A DNA stretch of 36,583 nt. It comes from Candidatus Omnitrophota bacterium. GTDB lineage: Bacteria; Omnitrophota; Gorgyraeia; Zapsychrales; Zapsychraceae. The position numbers and the translations under genes were made by a program. How positions within the stretch are numbered: position 1 is the stretch's first letter; every line of letters begins with the position of its first letter. The notes under the pieces are model-generated. The model was not told the origin of the DNA and did no database searches. It saw only the letters and a list, made by a program, of their open reading frames with translations. This document shows, one piece after another, positions 24,244-31,455 of the stretch. The stretch covers positions 1 to 36,583 of the forward strand of contig JAHFGL010000023.1 of NCBI GenBank assembly GCA_023247445.1. The letters are read 5' to 3'.

Positions 24244-25084
24244 AAAAAGAAAACCAACTTTTGTTTTGGTTGTTCCACGCTTCGAAGATATCTTCCATTC
24301 CTATTTTGCCGGCGAAATTATTAAAGGGGTCAGTTTAACGGCAAGCCGCATTAATTCCGACGTTCTCATCCATATTACCGATCGATCCAATCATAAAGGA
24401 TGGCTTGATTCGACACTCATGGACCGCCGATTTATTGACGGCATTATTTTTGCGGATATTGATAATGATCTTAACGTAGTGACAAAAGCCATCAGCTACG
24501 GTGTGCCTTGCATGGTTTTAAATAATATTTTAGATGAACCGATTAACTATGTTGCCGTTGATAATAGAAAAGCCGCGGTTGAAGTTGTTGACTATTTGAT
24601 TCGCCTTAAACATACGAATATTGCGACCATTGCTGGAGATGTTTCAACGCAGGCAGGCTTGATGCGTTTAGAAGGATTTCGAGAGGCCCTTTTAAAAAAT
24701 AATCTTCCTATTGCACGTAACAATGTTACATTTGGAGATTTTTTAAGAACACCGGCGCGTATGGCCGCCCAAAAATTATTAAAATTAAAGGAAAGACCAA
24801 CCGCGATTTTTGCGGCCTCTGATGTCATGGCGCTTGAGCTTTTGGATGTCGCGAAGTCGATGAAGATCAAGGTTCCTGATGAATTGTCTATTGTGGGATT
24901 TGATGACAACCCTTTAAATGCAACAAGCTCGATTCCTCTAACAACTGTTGCCCAACCTTTGATTGAGATGGGGCGATTGGGAATGGAGAACTTAAGTCTT
25001 ATTAGTCAAGGAAAATTAAGCTTGCCCGTAAAAGCTGTTTTACCAACGACCTTAATCAAACGCGAAACCACCGTTAAAGTTTAA
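24233..25084 (+). CDS. LacI/PurR-type ligand-sensor domain without helix-turn-helix
   Basis: The whole protein (283 aa) is the periplasmic-binding-like sensor of LacI/GalR regulators: PTFVLVVPRFEDIFHSYFAG at the start, then DGIIFADID, NYVAVDNRKAAVEVVDYLI, AGLMRLEGFREAL, PTAIFAASDVMALELLDVA and DELSIVGFDDNPLNATSSIP with LTTVAQP. The usual N-terminal helix-turn-helix (about 60 residues) is missing, and no signal peptide is present, so it should be a cytoplasmic small-molecule sensor without its own DNA-binding domain. It starts inside the sigma factor gene (11-base overlap), which links the two products in dose and probably in function. A sugar or nucleoside ligand is the family norm; the ligand here cannot be told. 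Confidence 0.88.
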   Translation: MINKKRKPTFVLVVPRFEDIFHSYFAGEIIKGVSLTASRINSDVLIHITDRSNHKGWLDSTLMDRRFIDGIIFADIDNDLNVVTKAISYGVPCMVLNNILDEPINYVAVDNRKAAVEVVDYLIRLKHTNIATIAGDVSTQAGLMRLEGFREALLKNNLPIARNNVTFGDFLRTPARMAAQKLLKLKERPTAIFAASDVMALELLDVAKSMKIKVPDELSIVGFDDNPLNATSSIPLTTVAQPLIEMGRLGMENLSLISQGKLSLPVKAVLPTTLIKRETTVKV

Positions 25085-25125
25085 TTCAATTTAAATTAGA
25101 GAATAATAATCCAAAGGAAAAGTTT

Positions 25126-25650
25126 ATGGCTAAAACAATTGATTTAAAGAAATATATTCGCGATATCCCAAATTTTCCTAAAGAAGGGATTATTTTTAAA
25201 GACATTACGACATTGCTAAAAGATAAAACAGCATTTAAAAGTGCGGTTGATATATTGGCCAAGAAATTTGCCAAGGATAAGATCGAATATGTTGTTTGTG
25301 TGGAAGCCCGTGGATTCATTTTTGGTTCAGCGGTAGCCTACAAACTTGGTGCTGGTTTTATTCCTGTCCGCAAAAAAGGAAAACTTCCGTATAAGACAAA
25401 AAGTGTGACTTATCAATTAGAATATGGCACAGATGTGCTTGAGATTCATGAAGATGCTATCCCGCCCAAATCACGCGTTCTTATTGTTGATGATCTTTTA
25501 GCAACTGGAGGAACGGTTAAGGCGGTGGTCGATCTCTTGAAATCCCAAAAAATTGTGATTGCTGGTGTTGCCTTCCTTGTAGAACTCAGTTTCCTTAATG
25601 GTAAAGATCGATTAAAAGGTTTAGACATTTTTTCGATTTTAAAATATTAA
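25126..25650 (+). CDS. apt: Adenine phosphoribosyltransferase
   Basis: Purine salvage in the cytoplasm: adenine plus PRPP gives AMP and pyrophosphate. The family start DLKKYIRDIPNFPKEGIIFKDIT is present (residues 6-28 in part), with EARGFIFGSAVAYKLGAGF and the PRPP-binding motif VLIVDDLLATGGT (about 122-134). Length 174 aa is typical. The ribosome binding site AAAGGAA lies 8 bases before the ATG. It sits 41 bases after the LacI-like gene and 4 bases before the next gene. Confidence 0.97.
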   Translation: MAKTIDLKKYIRDIPNFPKEGIIFKDITTLLKDKTAFKSAVDILAKKFAKDKIEYVVCVEARGFIFGSAVAYKLGAGFIPVRKKGKLPYKTKSVTYQLEYGTDVLEIHEDAIPPKSRVLIVDDLLATGGTVKAVVDLLKSQKIVIAGVAFLVELSFLNGKDRLKGLDIFSILKY

Positions 25651-25654
25651 ATTA

Positions 25655-26239
25655 ATGTCCCCGCGACCATCTTTTAATTTCAAAAAAATATTTATTATTT
25701 TTATCGTGGTTATTGTTGCCGCAGGAGCTTCTTTTTACATTTATAAAAATGTAAATTTCAAAAGAGCTCGGCCTAATAATCCTCAAATACAAGGGCTTAT
25801 GGACAAAGCCATGAGCGATTGGAAATCAGGAAAAATTAAAGAGGCAGAGGCAACCTTTTCTAAAGTTGTCACCATAGATCCTCAGAATGCACAGGCTTAT
25901 TTTAGTTTAGCCTACCTCAATGAAACAGCAGGGCAACCCAAAAAAGCCCTAGAGTATTATGAAAAAACTATTTTGTTGGATCCGAAGAATTCAGAAGTCC
26001 ATTATAACCTTGGTAATATCTATGCCCACCTACAATTGAATGAGAAAGCAGTTTTTTCGTATCAACAAGCGGTGAAGTTTAATCCCAAACATGTTAATGC
26101 TTGGGTCAATCTTTCGATTTTAAGTTTTTATGGAAAAGATTTTGTTCATGCGGTTGAATATTGTGATCGGGCTGTTGCGTTAGGATACAAGGCTCCCGCA
26201 GAGTATTTAGAGGCGCTAAAGCAGTATCGGAAGAAGTAA
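25655..26239 (+). CDS. Membrane-anchored TPR protein
   Basis: One transmembrane helix (about residues 12-32, FIIFIVVIVAAGASFYIYK) is followed by three to four tetratricopeptide repeats (about 50-185), for example AMSDWKSGKIKEAEATFSKV, AYFSLAYLNETAGQPKKALE and HYNLGNIYAHLQLNEKAVFS. TPR proteins are protein-protein scaffolds, and this one should face the periplasm or the outside. It starts 4 bases after apt with no clear ribosome binding site of its own. Length 194 aa. Partner unknown; the TMTC-like protein beyond the tRNA also carries TPRs. Confidence 0.88.
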   Translation: MSPRPSFNFKKIFIIFIVVIVAAGASFYIYKNVNFKRARPNNPQIQGLMDKAMSDWKSGKIKEAEATFSKVVTIDPQNAQAYFSLAYLNETAGQPKKALEYYEKTILLDPKNSEVHYNLGNIYAHLQLNEKAVFSYQQAVKFNPKHVNAWVNLSILSFYGKDFVHAVEYCDRAVALGYKAPAEYLEALKQYRKK

Positions 26240-26263
26240 AACAATAGGTTTTTTATAACAGTA

Positions 26264-26299
26264 TGCGCCTGCCCCTCGCAGATGCTCGGGACTGGCGCA
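26264..26299 (+). repeat. GC-rich imperfect hairpin after the TPR gene
   Basis: TGCGCC (26264-26269) pairs with GGCGCA (26294-26299), and CCC/GGG can pair inside. AATTTTT follows (26300-26306), so it may work as an intrinsic terminator of the apt-TPR transcript or may be a palindromic repeat unit. The stem is interrupted, which keeps confidence moderate. Confidence 0.45.
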
Positions 26300-26317
26300 A
26301 ATTTTTCCTGATGATAA

Positions 26318-26344
26318 GTTTTTGCATCTGATGGATGCAAAAAC
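26318..26344 (+). terminator. Perfect 11-bp hairpin, probable terminator
   Basis: GTTTTTGCATC (26318-26328), a 5-base loop and GATGCAAAAAC (26334-26344) form a perfect stem, followed by GTTTATTTTTATT. It lies 79 bases after the TPR gene and 20 bases before the tRNA. Confidence 0.55.
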
Positions 26345-26364
26345 GTTTATTTTTATTGAAATTT

Positions 26365-26438
26365 GCGCCTGTAGCTCAATTGGATAGAGCGAGGCTCTCC
26401 TAAGGCCTAGGTTGACCGTTCGATTCGGTCCAGGCGCG
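26365..26438 (+). tRNA. tRNA-Arg (anticodon CCT)
   Basis: A full cloverleaf can be drawn. Acceptor arms are GCGCCTG and CAGGCGC (7 bp) with discriminator G. The D-stem is GCTC/GAGC. The anticodon stem is AGGCT/GGCCT (one G-U) with loop CTCCTAA. The T-stem is GACCG/CGGTC with loop TTCGATT. The anticodon CCT (26399-26401) reads AGG. The CCA end is not encoded, so it must be added enzymatically. Confidence 0.95.
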
Positions 26439-26552
26439 TTCTACCTTAAATAGCTAATAAATTATTTAAAAAAGAACGTGCCAGTACTGACTACAAATAA
26501 AGGTTTCTGGAAAAGTCAGTGCAGGCGCGGATTAAGATCTACTCGCCTAATA

Positions 26553-28793
26553 ATGCAAATTAAAAAACATGCCGGTATAATTTTTATTCTCCTAGCTGTT
26601 TTTTTTGCTTTTTCCCCTTCTCTACAAAACAATTTCACCAATTGGGATGATGAATCTCATCTGTTAGATAATCCCGCCGTCCTTTCTCTGGCCCCCAATA
26701 ACTTTATTCAGATCTTTACTCAAATGGTTAATAATACTTACATCCCTTTAACGACTTTATCGTTTGCGGTTGAATACCACTTTTTTAAATTTAATCCTTT
26801 CGTTTACCATTTAGATAATCTCATCCTTCATTTGTGGATTACATTCCTCGTTTTTGGGTTGGCCCAACGATTAGGATTAAACTTATACGCAGCGTTGGCG
26901 GCCGCTCTTTTATTTGGTATTCATCCGATGCACGTAGAATCGGTGGCGTGGGTAACAGAAAGAAAGGATGTTTTGTATGGACTATTTTATCTTTTGGCGA
27001 TTAATTCATATTTAGATTATAAGAAAAATAACCAACGAAAAATTTACTTTTTGTCTATTTTCTTTTGTTTATTAAGTATTTTGGCCAAACCCATGGCCTT
27101 AAGTTTGCCGTTAATTCTTTTACTTTGCGATTGGTTTGGGCAAAGACAATTTACAAAGTCTCTATTCATCGAAAAGATTCCCTATGTCCTTATCGTTGTT
27201 CCTGTGGCCTTAATCACTTTTATACTCAATACCCATGCCTCAGAGAGGTCTTTTGTTGAGGGAGTAATGATCTGGTTTTGGTCATTAACCTTTTATATTC
27301 AAAAATTTATTTTTCCTTATCCTTTGGTCCCACTTTATAGCCTACCCAAACCAGTTGTTTTTTCAAATTGGCCTTATTTACTATCAGCTTTAACGGTTGT
27401 CATTACAACGTCGACAGCCATTTTTTCTAGAAAAAATCGTTGGGTTATTTTTGCTTTTGGATTCTATTTCTTTTCTATTTTCTTTTTATTACGTTTTGAT
27501 GAAAGTAAAGATATCAGCCTTGTGGCAGATCGTTTTATGTATCTGCCGAGCATTGGATATTGTTTGTTATGGGGATGGGGATTGGGAAAAATTGATTTGT
27601 CATTCCCGCGGAAGCGGGAATCTTTAACGAGAGTTTTTAGATCCCCGATTGAAGCATTCGGGGATGGCAAAAAACTCCTTCAATTTGGATTCATTGGATT
27701 GTACTTATTTTTAGGTTTTCAAACATTTAACCAATGTAAAGTCTGGAAAGATGGTCTTACCCTTTGGTCTGTAGTTATTGAGCATTTTCAGGACATCCCG
27801 CTTGCTTATTACAATCGAGGGAAGGCTTATGAGTATGAAAAGCAGCCCAAAGAGGCCCTAATCGACTATACACAAGCGATCAAGCTACGTCCTGATTATG
27901 CCGAGGCTTATACTAATCGAGGAGGCATTTATCAGGAAGAGCATCGCTATGAGTTGGCCCAAGCTGATTTGAACAAAGCCCTTTCAATAAATCCTAACTT
28001 TGATAAAGCATTAAACAATAGAGGAATTATTTATAATAATATTAGAAGCTATGATTTGGCTATCGTGGATTTTACTAAGGCAATTGCGATTAATCCATCC
28101 TTTGACCGTGCCTATAATAACCGTGGATTGAGTTTATTTTACCTTAAATCATATGAAAGGGCATTGTTGGACTTTAATCAGGCCATTTTGCTAAATCCAA
28201 CTTATGCGGATGCTTATTTTAATCGCGCAAATTTACATAAAACTATGGGAAATAATAGTTTATCGTTAGATGACTATGCCAAAACATTGGCTTTTAACCC
28301 TCAAAATTTAAAGGCTTATTTAAATAGGGCAAACCTTTATGGAGCTATGGGTGAATATGATTTGGCCATAGCTGACTATAATACTTTGCTTAAATTTGAT
28401 CCAAATAGCGGTGAGGGCCATAACAACCGGGGTGTTGTTTATCAAGCCAAGGGGGAATATCAACTAGCTTTGGCTGATTTTAAGCGATCTTTAGCCATTA
28501 ACCCTCGATTTAGCCCTGCTTACGCCAATTTGGGGAATATTTACACCGAAACAGAGGATTTTGACCAAGCTATTGAGAGTTATACAAAGGCTTTAGCCAT
28601 AGAAAATGAGTCTGCCACCCTTTACTATAGGCGTGCGATAGCTTTTATTGGCCAGAAAGATTATACAAAGGCTCTTGAAGATGCTTTAAAAGCGAAGTCG
28701 TTAGGTTATCCAGATATGGATATTTTTGTAGTCAAATTGGAAAAAATGATGGTAGGGGTGGGCAAAGATAGTCTTCCGAAGACTAGTCCTTAA
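26553..28793 (+). CDS. TMTC/DUF1736-like polytopic membrane protein with TPR repeats
   Basis: The N-terminal half (about 1-390) has about ten hydrophobic segments and the marks of the TMTC/DUF1736 family, a GT-C-type glycosyltransferase relative: NWDDE near residue 30, HPMHVESVAWVTERKDVLYG (about 110-130), AKPMALSLPLILLL and VADRFMYLPSIGYCLL (about 325-340). The C-terminal half (about 410-720) holds eight to nine TPR units such as YYNRGKAYEYEKQPKEALID and AYTNRGGIYQEEHRYELAQA. Eukaryotic TMTC proteins are O-mannosyltransferases; bacterial function is not established. The frame runs back to a GTG at 26478, but those 25 residues are not hydrophobic and do not look like a start, so I chose the ATG at 26553, next to the signal-like helix. 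A palindromic repeat is inserted in frame between the two halves. Confidence 0.88.
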   Translation: MQIKKHAGIIFILLAVFFAFSPSLQNNFTNWDDESHLLDNPAVLSLAPNNFIQIFTQMVNNTYIPLTTLSFAVEYHFFKFNPFVYHLDNLILHLWITFLVFGLAQRLGLNLYAALAAALLFGIHPMHVESVAWVTERKDVLYGLFYLLAINSYLDYKKNNQRKIYFLSIFFCLLSILAKPMALSLPLILLLCDWFGQRQFTKSLFIEKIPYVLIVVPVALITFILNTHASERSFVEGVMIWFWSLTFYIQKFIFPYPLVPLYSLPKPVVFSNWPYLLSALTVVITTSTAIFSRKNRWVIFAFGFYFFSIFFLLRFDESKDISLVADRFMYLPSIGYCLLWGWGLGKIDLSFPRKRESLTRVFRSPIEAFGDGKKLLQFGFIGLYLFLGFQTFNQCKVWKDGLTLWSVVIEHFQDIPLAYYNRGKAYEYEKQPKEALIDYTQAIKLRPDYAEAYTNRGGIYQEEHRYELAQADLNKALSINPNFDKALNNRGIIYNNIRSYDLAIVDFTKAIAINPSFDRAYNNRGLSLFYLKSYERALLDFNQAILLNPTYADAYFNRANLHKTMGNNSLSLDDYAKTLAFNPQNLKAYLNRANLYGAMGEYDLAIADYNTLLKFDPNSGEGHNNRGVVYQAKGEYQLALADFKRSLAINPRFSPAYANLGNIYTETEDFDQAIESYTKALAIENESATLYYRRAIAFIGQKDYTKALEDALKAKSLGYPDMDIFVVKLEKMMVGVGKDSLPKTSP
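27599..27668 (+). repeat. In-frame palindromic repeat inside the TMTC-like gene
   Basis: Two perfect 8-bp hairpins stand in tandem: ATTCCCGC/GCGGGAAT (27602-27609, 27614-27621) and ATCCCCGA/TCGGGGAT (27641-27648, 27658-27665). The wording is that of REP-like intergenic repeats (from memory), but here it is translated as SFPRKRESL and RSPIEAFGDGK, between the last membrane-domain motif and the final hydrophobic helix. The gene stays open. Confidence 0.75.
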
Positions 28794-28807
28794 AGCCATT
28801 TAGGAGG

Positions 28808-28869
28808 TTTTCTAGTCGACAAAATCAGATTTTTAAGGCCATTTAAGCTATTAAAATTTAACTAGAAAA
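28808..28869. repeat. AT-rich inverted repeat after the TMTC-like gene
   Basis: TTTTCTAGT (28808-28816) and ACTAGAAAA (28861-28869) are perfect 9-base arms with 44 bases between. The long loop and lack of G/C make it a weak terminator candidate; it ends 15 bases before the next promoter. Confidence 0.35.
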
Positions 28870-28884
28870 TATTTTGAAAAATTG

Positions 28885-28913
28885 TTGACAGCCCTTTTAT
28901 GCTATGCAAGAAT
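28885..28913 (+). promoter_or_regulatory. Promoter of the porin-like gene
   Basis: A perfect -35 TTGACA (28885-28890), a 17-base spacer and AAGAAT (28908-28913) preceded by TGC, an extended -10. Transcription from about 28920 gives a long leader of about 160 bases. Confidence 0.6.
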
Positions 28914-28934
28914 ACACACACTTTTCAACCCAGT

Positions 28935-29032
28935 GATGATTTCAATTTGACCAAGAAAGGGGGGATATAAATAAAGTGTCTGAAATCGTCAGAGAAACTG
29001 GTTTATGGTCGCAACATTCTAGGCCAACCTAG
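28935..29032 (+). promoter_or_regulatory. Structured 5' leader of the porin-like gene
   Basis: GATGATTTCA (28935-28944) pairs with TGAAATCGTC (28981-28990) over 10 positions with one G-U, enclosing a G-rich run (AAAGGGGGGAT). A second hairpin CTAGG-CCAA-CCTAG lies at 29019-29032. A possible 18-codon reading frame from GTG 28976 to TAG 29032 overlaps both. It could be a cis-regulatory RNA, an mRNA-stabilising leader or a leader-peptide attenuator. It does not match a riboswitch class I can name. Confidence 0.45.
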
Positions 29033-29082
29033 TTATATATATTAGAAGTTAGTCATAATTCTTTACTTTTTGGAGGAGACAA

Positions 29083-30540
29083 ATGAAAAAATTAACTTTA
29101 TTAGCAATCTTGGCCGTAGCTTTTACAGCTATGCCAGCCTTTGCTAGTGTTCAAAATGTGAAGGTTAGCGGGGATATCGATTCCACGTTCCTTCATCGTG
29201 CCAATTTTGATCTTGGTGCGGCTGTTATCAAAACGAGAGAGCAAAATGTGTTTTTGACTCAAACCAGAGTCCGCATTGATGCTGACCTCTCTGACAATGT
29301 TTCATCAACTGTTGCTTTAATCAATGAAAGAGCTTGGAACGAAGATAACTTAGGTACATCGGCCGACAGCACAGACATTGATCTTAACTTAGCTTATGTT
29401 ACGTTAAGAGAAATGCTCTATTCACCGTTAACGGTGGTTCTTGGTCGTCAAGCGTTCCATTATGGTAACAGCTTCATCGTTGATTCTGCCGGGACCAATA
29501 ATGTGGCTCCAGCAGATTCTGGTCTTAGCTTAATTGCTAAAGACTTAACCAAGCAAACCGCTTTGGATGCTATCAGACTCATCTTTGACTACAATCCTCT
29601 AAAATTAGAGTTATTGTATGCCAAATTAGATGCGAACACTGTAGCTTCATCAGGATCTGAAGAAGAACTAAATCGTGATGATATCGACCTCTTAGGTTTT
29701 AACTCAACCTATGAACTTGGTGACAAGATGAATACTCAAGTTGAAGGTTATATCTTCGCCAGAATTAACCATGGGGCTAAATCTTCAGGTGCAGGTTCAA
29801 TTAACAATGCTGTTCAAAAGAATGATACCCTCTATGTTCCTGGCTTAAGAGCTAGCACAAATCCAATTGAAGGATTAAATGTGCAAGGTGAATTTGCTTG
29901 GCAAAGAGGTACCAAGGTTACTCCATCGGGAACACTTGCTAATGACGTACAACAAAGAGAAGCCTATGGTGCTCAAGTAATTGCTAATTATCAAATTCCA
30001 GTCTTGAAAGAAAATAAACCTATGGCGCAATATGTTTACACATGGGTTTCTGGAGATAAAAATTCAGGCGACGCAGCTTCAGCTGGACAACGTTCAGCTA
30101 ATCGATGGACAGCTTGGGATCCTTTCCTAGAAAATCAAGCAGGTGGAAAGATCTACAATGTTATGTTCAATCTAAGCAATGCGCATATCCACACTGCTTC
30201 TTTACAGATCGATCCTATCCAAGACGTTACTGTTAAAGGTAGCTGGACAGGACTTTGGACTGATAGAGATGTAGATTGCGGTGGAAATTCTACAACGAAT
30301 ATTCCACTTGTTGCTTGTGCTAGCACTGTTGTTGCACCAGATGCAGCGACCTATGCTACTGTTGTTCAAGATGGAGCTGATGCTCTTGGACATGAATTCG
30401 ATATCGATACAACTTATAACTACACTGAAGATGTTCAAATCGGTGCTAGTTTAGGTTGGTTTATACCGGGCGAAGTTTTCGCTCCGCAAAATCGCGATAT
30501 TGCAACTCAAGCGATTGTTCATGCTAATGTAAACTTCTAA
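29083..30540 (+). CDS. Porin-like outer-membrane beta-barrel protein
   Basis: A clear Sec signal peptide (MKKLTLLAILAVAFTAMPAFA, cleavage after AFA about residue 21) leads into sequence with alternating polar and hydrophobic residues typical of beta strands, for example VSGDIDSTFLHRANFDLG and NVQGEFAWQRG. The protein ends in IVHANVNF; a C-terminal Phe is the usual signal for outer-membrane barrel assembly. The VVLGRQAFHYGN region resembles alginate-export-type porins, a tentative family call. Length 485 aa. A strong ribosome binding site (TTGGAGGAG), a near-consensus promoter, a long structured leader and a strong terminator suggest an abundant, independently expressed protein. The substrate cannot be told. 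Confidence 0.87.
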   Translation: MKKLTLLAILAVAFTAMPAFASVQNVKVSGDIDSTFLHRANFDLGAAVIKTREQNVFLTQTRVRIDADLSDNVSSTVALINERAWNEDNLGTSADSTDIDLNLAYVTLREMLYSPLTVVLGRQAFHYGNSFIVDSAGTNNVAPADSGLSLIAKDLTKQTALDAIRLIFDYNPLKLELLYAKLDANTVASSGSEEELNRDDIDLLGFNSTYELGDKMNTQVEGYIFARINHGAKSSGAGSINNAVQKNDTLYVPGLRASTNPIEGLNVQGEFAWQRGTKVTPSGTLANDVQQREAYGAQVIANYQIPVLKENKPMAQYVYTWVSGDKNSGDAASAGQRSANRWTAWDPFLENQAGGKIYNVMFNLSNAHIHTASLQIDPIQDVTVKGSWTGLWTDRDVDCGGNSTTNIPLVACASTVVAPDAATYATVVQDGADALGHEFDIDTTYNYTEDVQIGASLGWFIPGEVFAPQNRDIATQAIVHANVNF

Positions 30541-30559
30541 TCATTAGCTTGTATTATCA

Positions 30560-30596
30560 AACCCCCTGTGGCTTTTAGCCACAGGGGTTTTCTTTT
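30560..30596 (+). terminator. Strong intrinsic terminator of the porin-like gene
   Basis: CCCCTGTGGC (30563-30572) and GCCACAGGGG (30578-30587) form a perfect 10-bp GC-rich stem with a 5-base loop, followed by TTTTCTTTTT. It lies 20 bases after the stop codon. The rest of the gap to 30829 is AT-rich, with a lone TATAAT at 30749-30754 as a possible -10 for the next operon and no good -35. Confidence 0.93.
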
Positions 30597-30829
30597 TGTC
30601 ATAGCAATATTTTTGTGTGATAAAAAATATCATTTCGCTCAAGTAAAATATTCTCCAGGTAGCTTTTAGAAATTATCGACGGAATGAATATAAAAATAAT
30701 ATTAAAATAAATGAAATTGTATTTTTAAATTATATATTTCTTTGTTACTATAATCATTAATCTTCCACCTTCCTAGTGTGCTAATTAAATTTTTTAAGAA
30801 ATATTTTTTATAGAGAAAAGTTGTAACGA

Positions 30830-31420
30830 ATGACGCGCGACGATATCTATGATCATCTAGCCCAAGTTTATCTTGGGAAGCGAAAAGAAGCTGATCATAA
30901 AAAAAAGCAGCAATTTAATGCCTGGCTGGTAATTAATATTTTAATTACCGTTATTATTTTTGGCAGCGCTTTTTATGGCTTGACGGCATTCTTAACACAA
31001 CGTAGTTCTTCATTACAGGATAATATTGTTTTTGCACTCCATCATGGACCTATCCGCCTCGAATACAATTTTAAAGATTCTTTCCACCCCGATGAAACTT
31101 TTGTTTTATCAATTCCAAAAATGGATGCTAGTAGATATAAAAGTCTCCAATTCGCCATTCGCGCTAAAGAAGAAGGAACTCCAGGGGTTATTAAATTGGT
31201 TTTACATAATACAAAGAACGAGACGGCCTCGTATTATTTAAAAGGTATTGATATGTCTTGGCAGGAATTTCGTATTCCTTTAAAGGAATTTCGACAAATC
31301 ACCGACTGGAGTAACTTAACGGATGTTTCGTTTGTTGTAGAATCATGGAATGTTGAGAGTCAAAAAGGGTTAGTGCTAATCGATAATATTAATTTATCGA
31401 GTCATACTATTCGTCAATAA
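30830..31420 (+). CDS. Membrane-anchored beta-sandwich protein, CBM/CIA30-like
   Basis: A charged cytoplasmic N-terminus (about 1-27) is followed by one transmembrane helix (about 30-55, WLVINILITVIIFGSAFYGL). The outer part (about 70-190) resembles the jelly-roll domains of CIA30 or CBM11-type proteins: SRYKSLQFAIRAKEEGTPGV, MSWQEFRIPLKEF and GLVLIDNINLS. Those domains bind carbohydrates or assist assembly; the match is by pattern only. No clear ribosome binding site precedes the ATG. It is the first gene of a likely four-gene operon, ahead of the ParA-CBM48 fusion, so two candidate carbohydrate-binding proteins sit side by side. Confidence 0.75.
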   Translation: MTRDDIYDHLAQVYLGKRKEADHKKKQQFNAWLVINILITVIIFGSAFYGLTAFLTQRSSSLQDNIVFALHHGPIRLEYNFKDSFHPDETFVLSIPKMDASRYKSLQFAIRAKEEGTPGVIKLVLHNTKNETASYYLKGIDMSWQEFRIPLKEFRQITDWSNLTDVSFVVESWNVESQKGLVLIDNINLSSHTIRQ

Positions 31421-31455
31421 ATTTTAAAGACAATAATAAAAGGGGGCCAAACCAG

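Noticed and set aside
26431-26530. CAGGCGCG at the tRNA 3' end and again at about 26522-26529, as an attachment-site pair
   Set aside because: Eight bases over about 90 bp, with no integrase or element between them; too short to support.
26478-26552. GTG at 26478 as the start of the TMTC-like gene
   Set aside because: The added 25 residues are polar and basic, with no ribosome binding site; the ATG at 26553 begins right before the first membrane helix.
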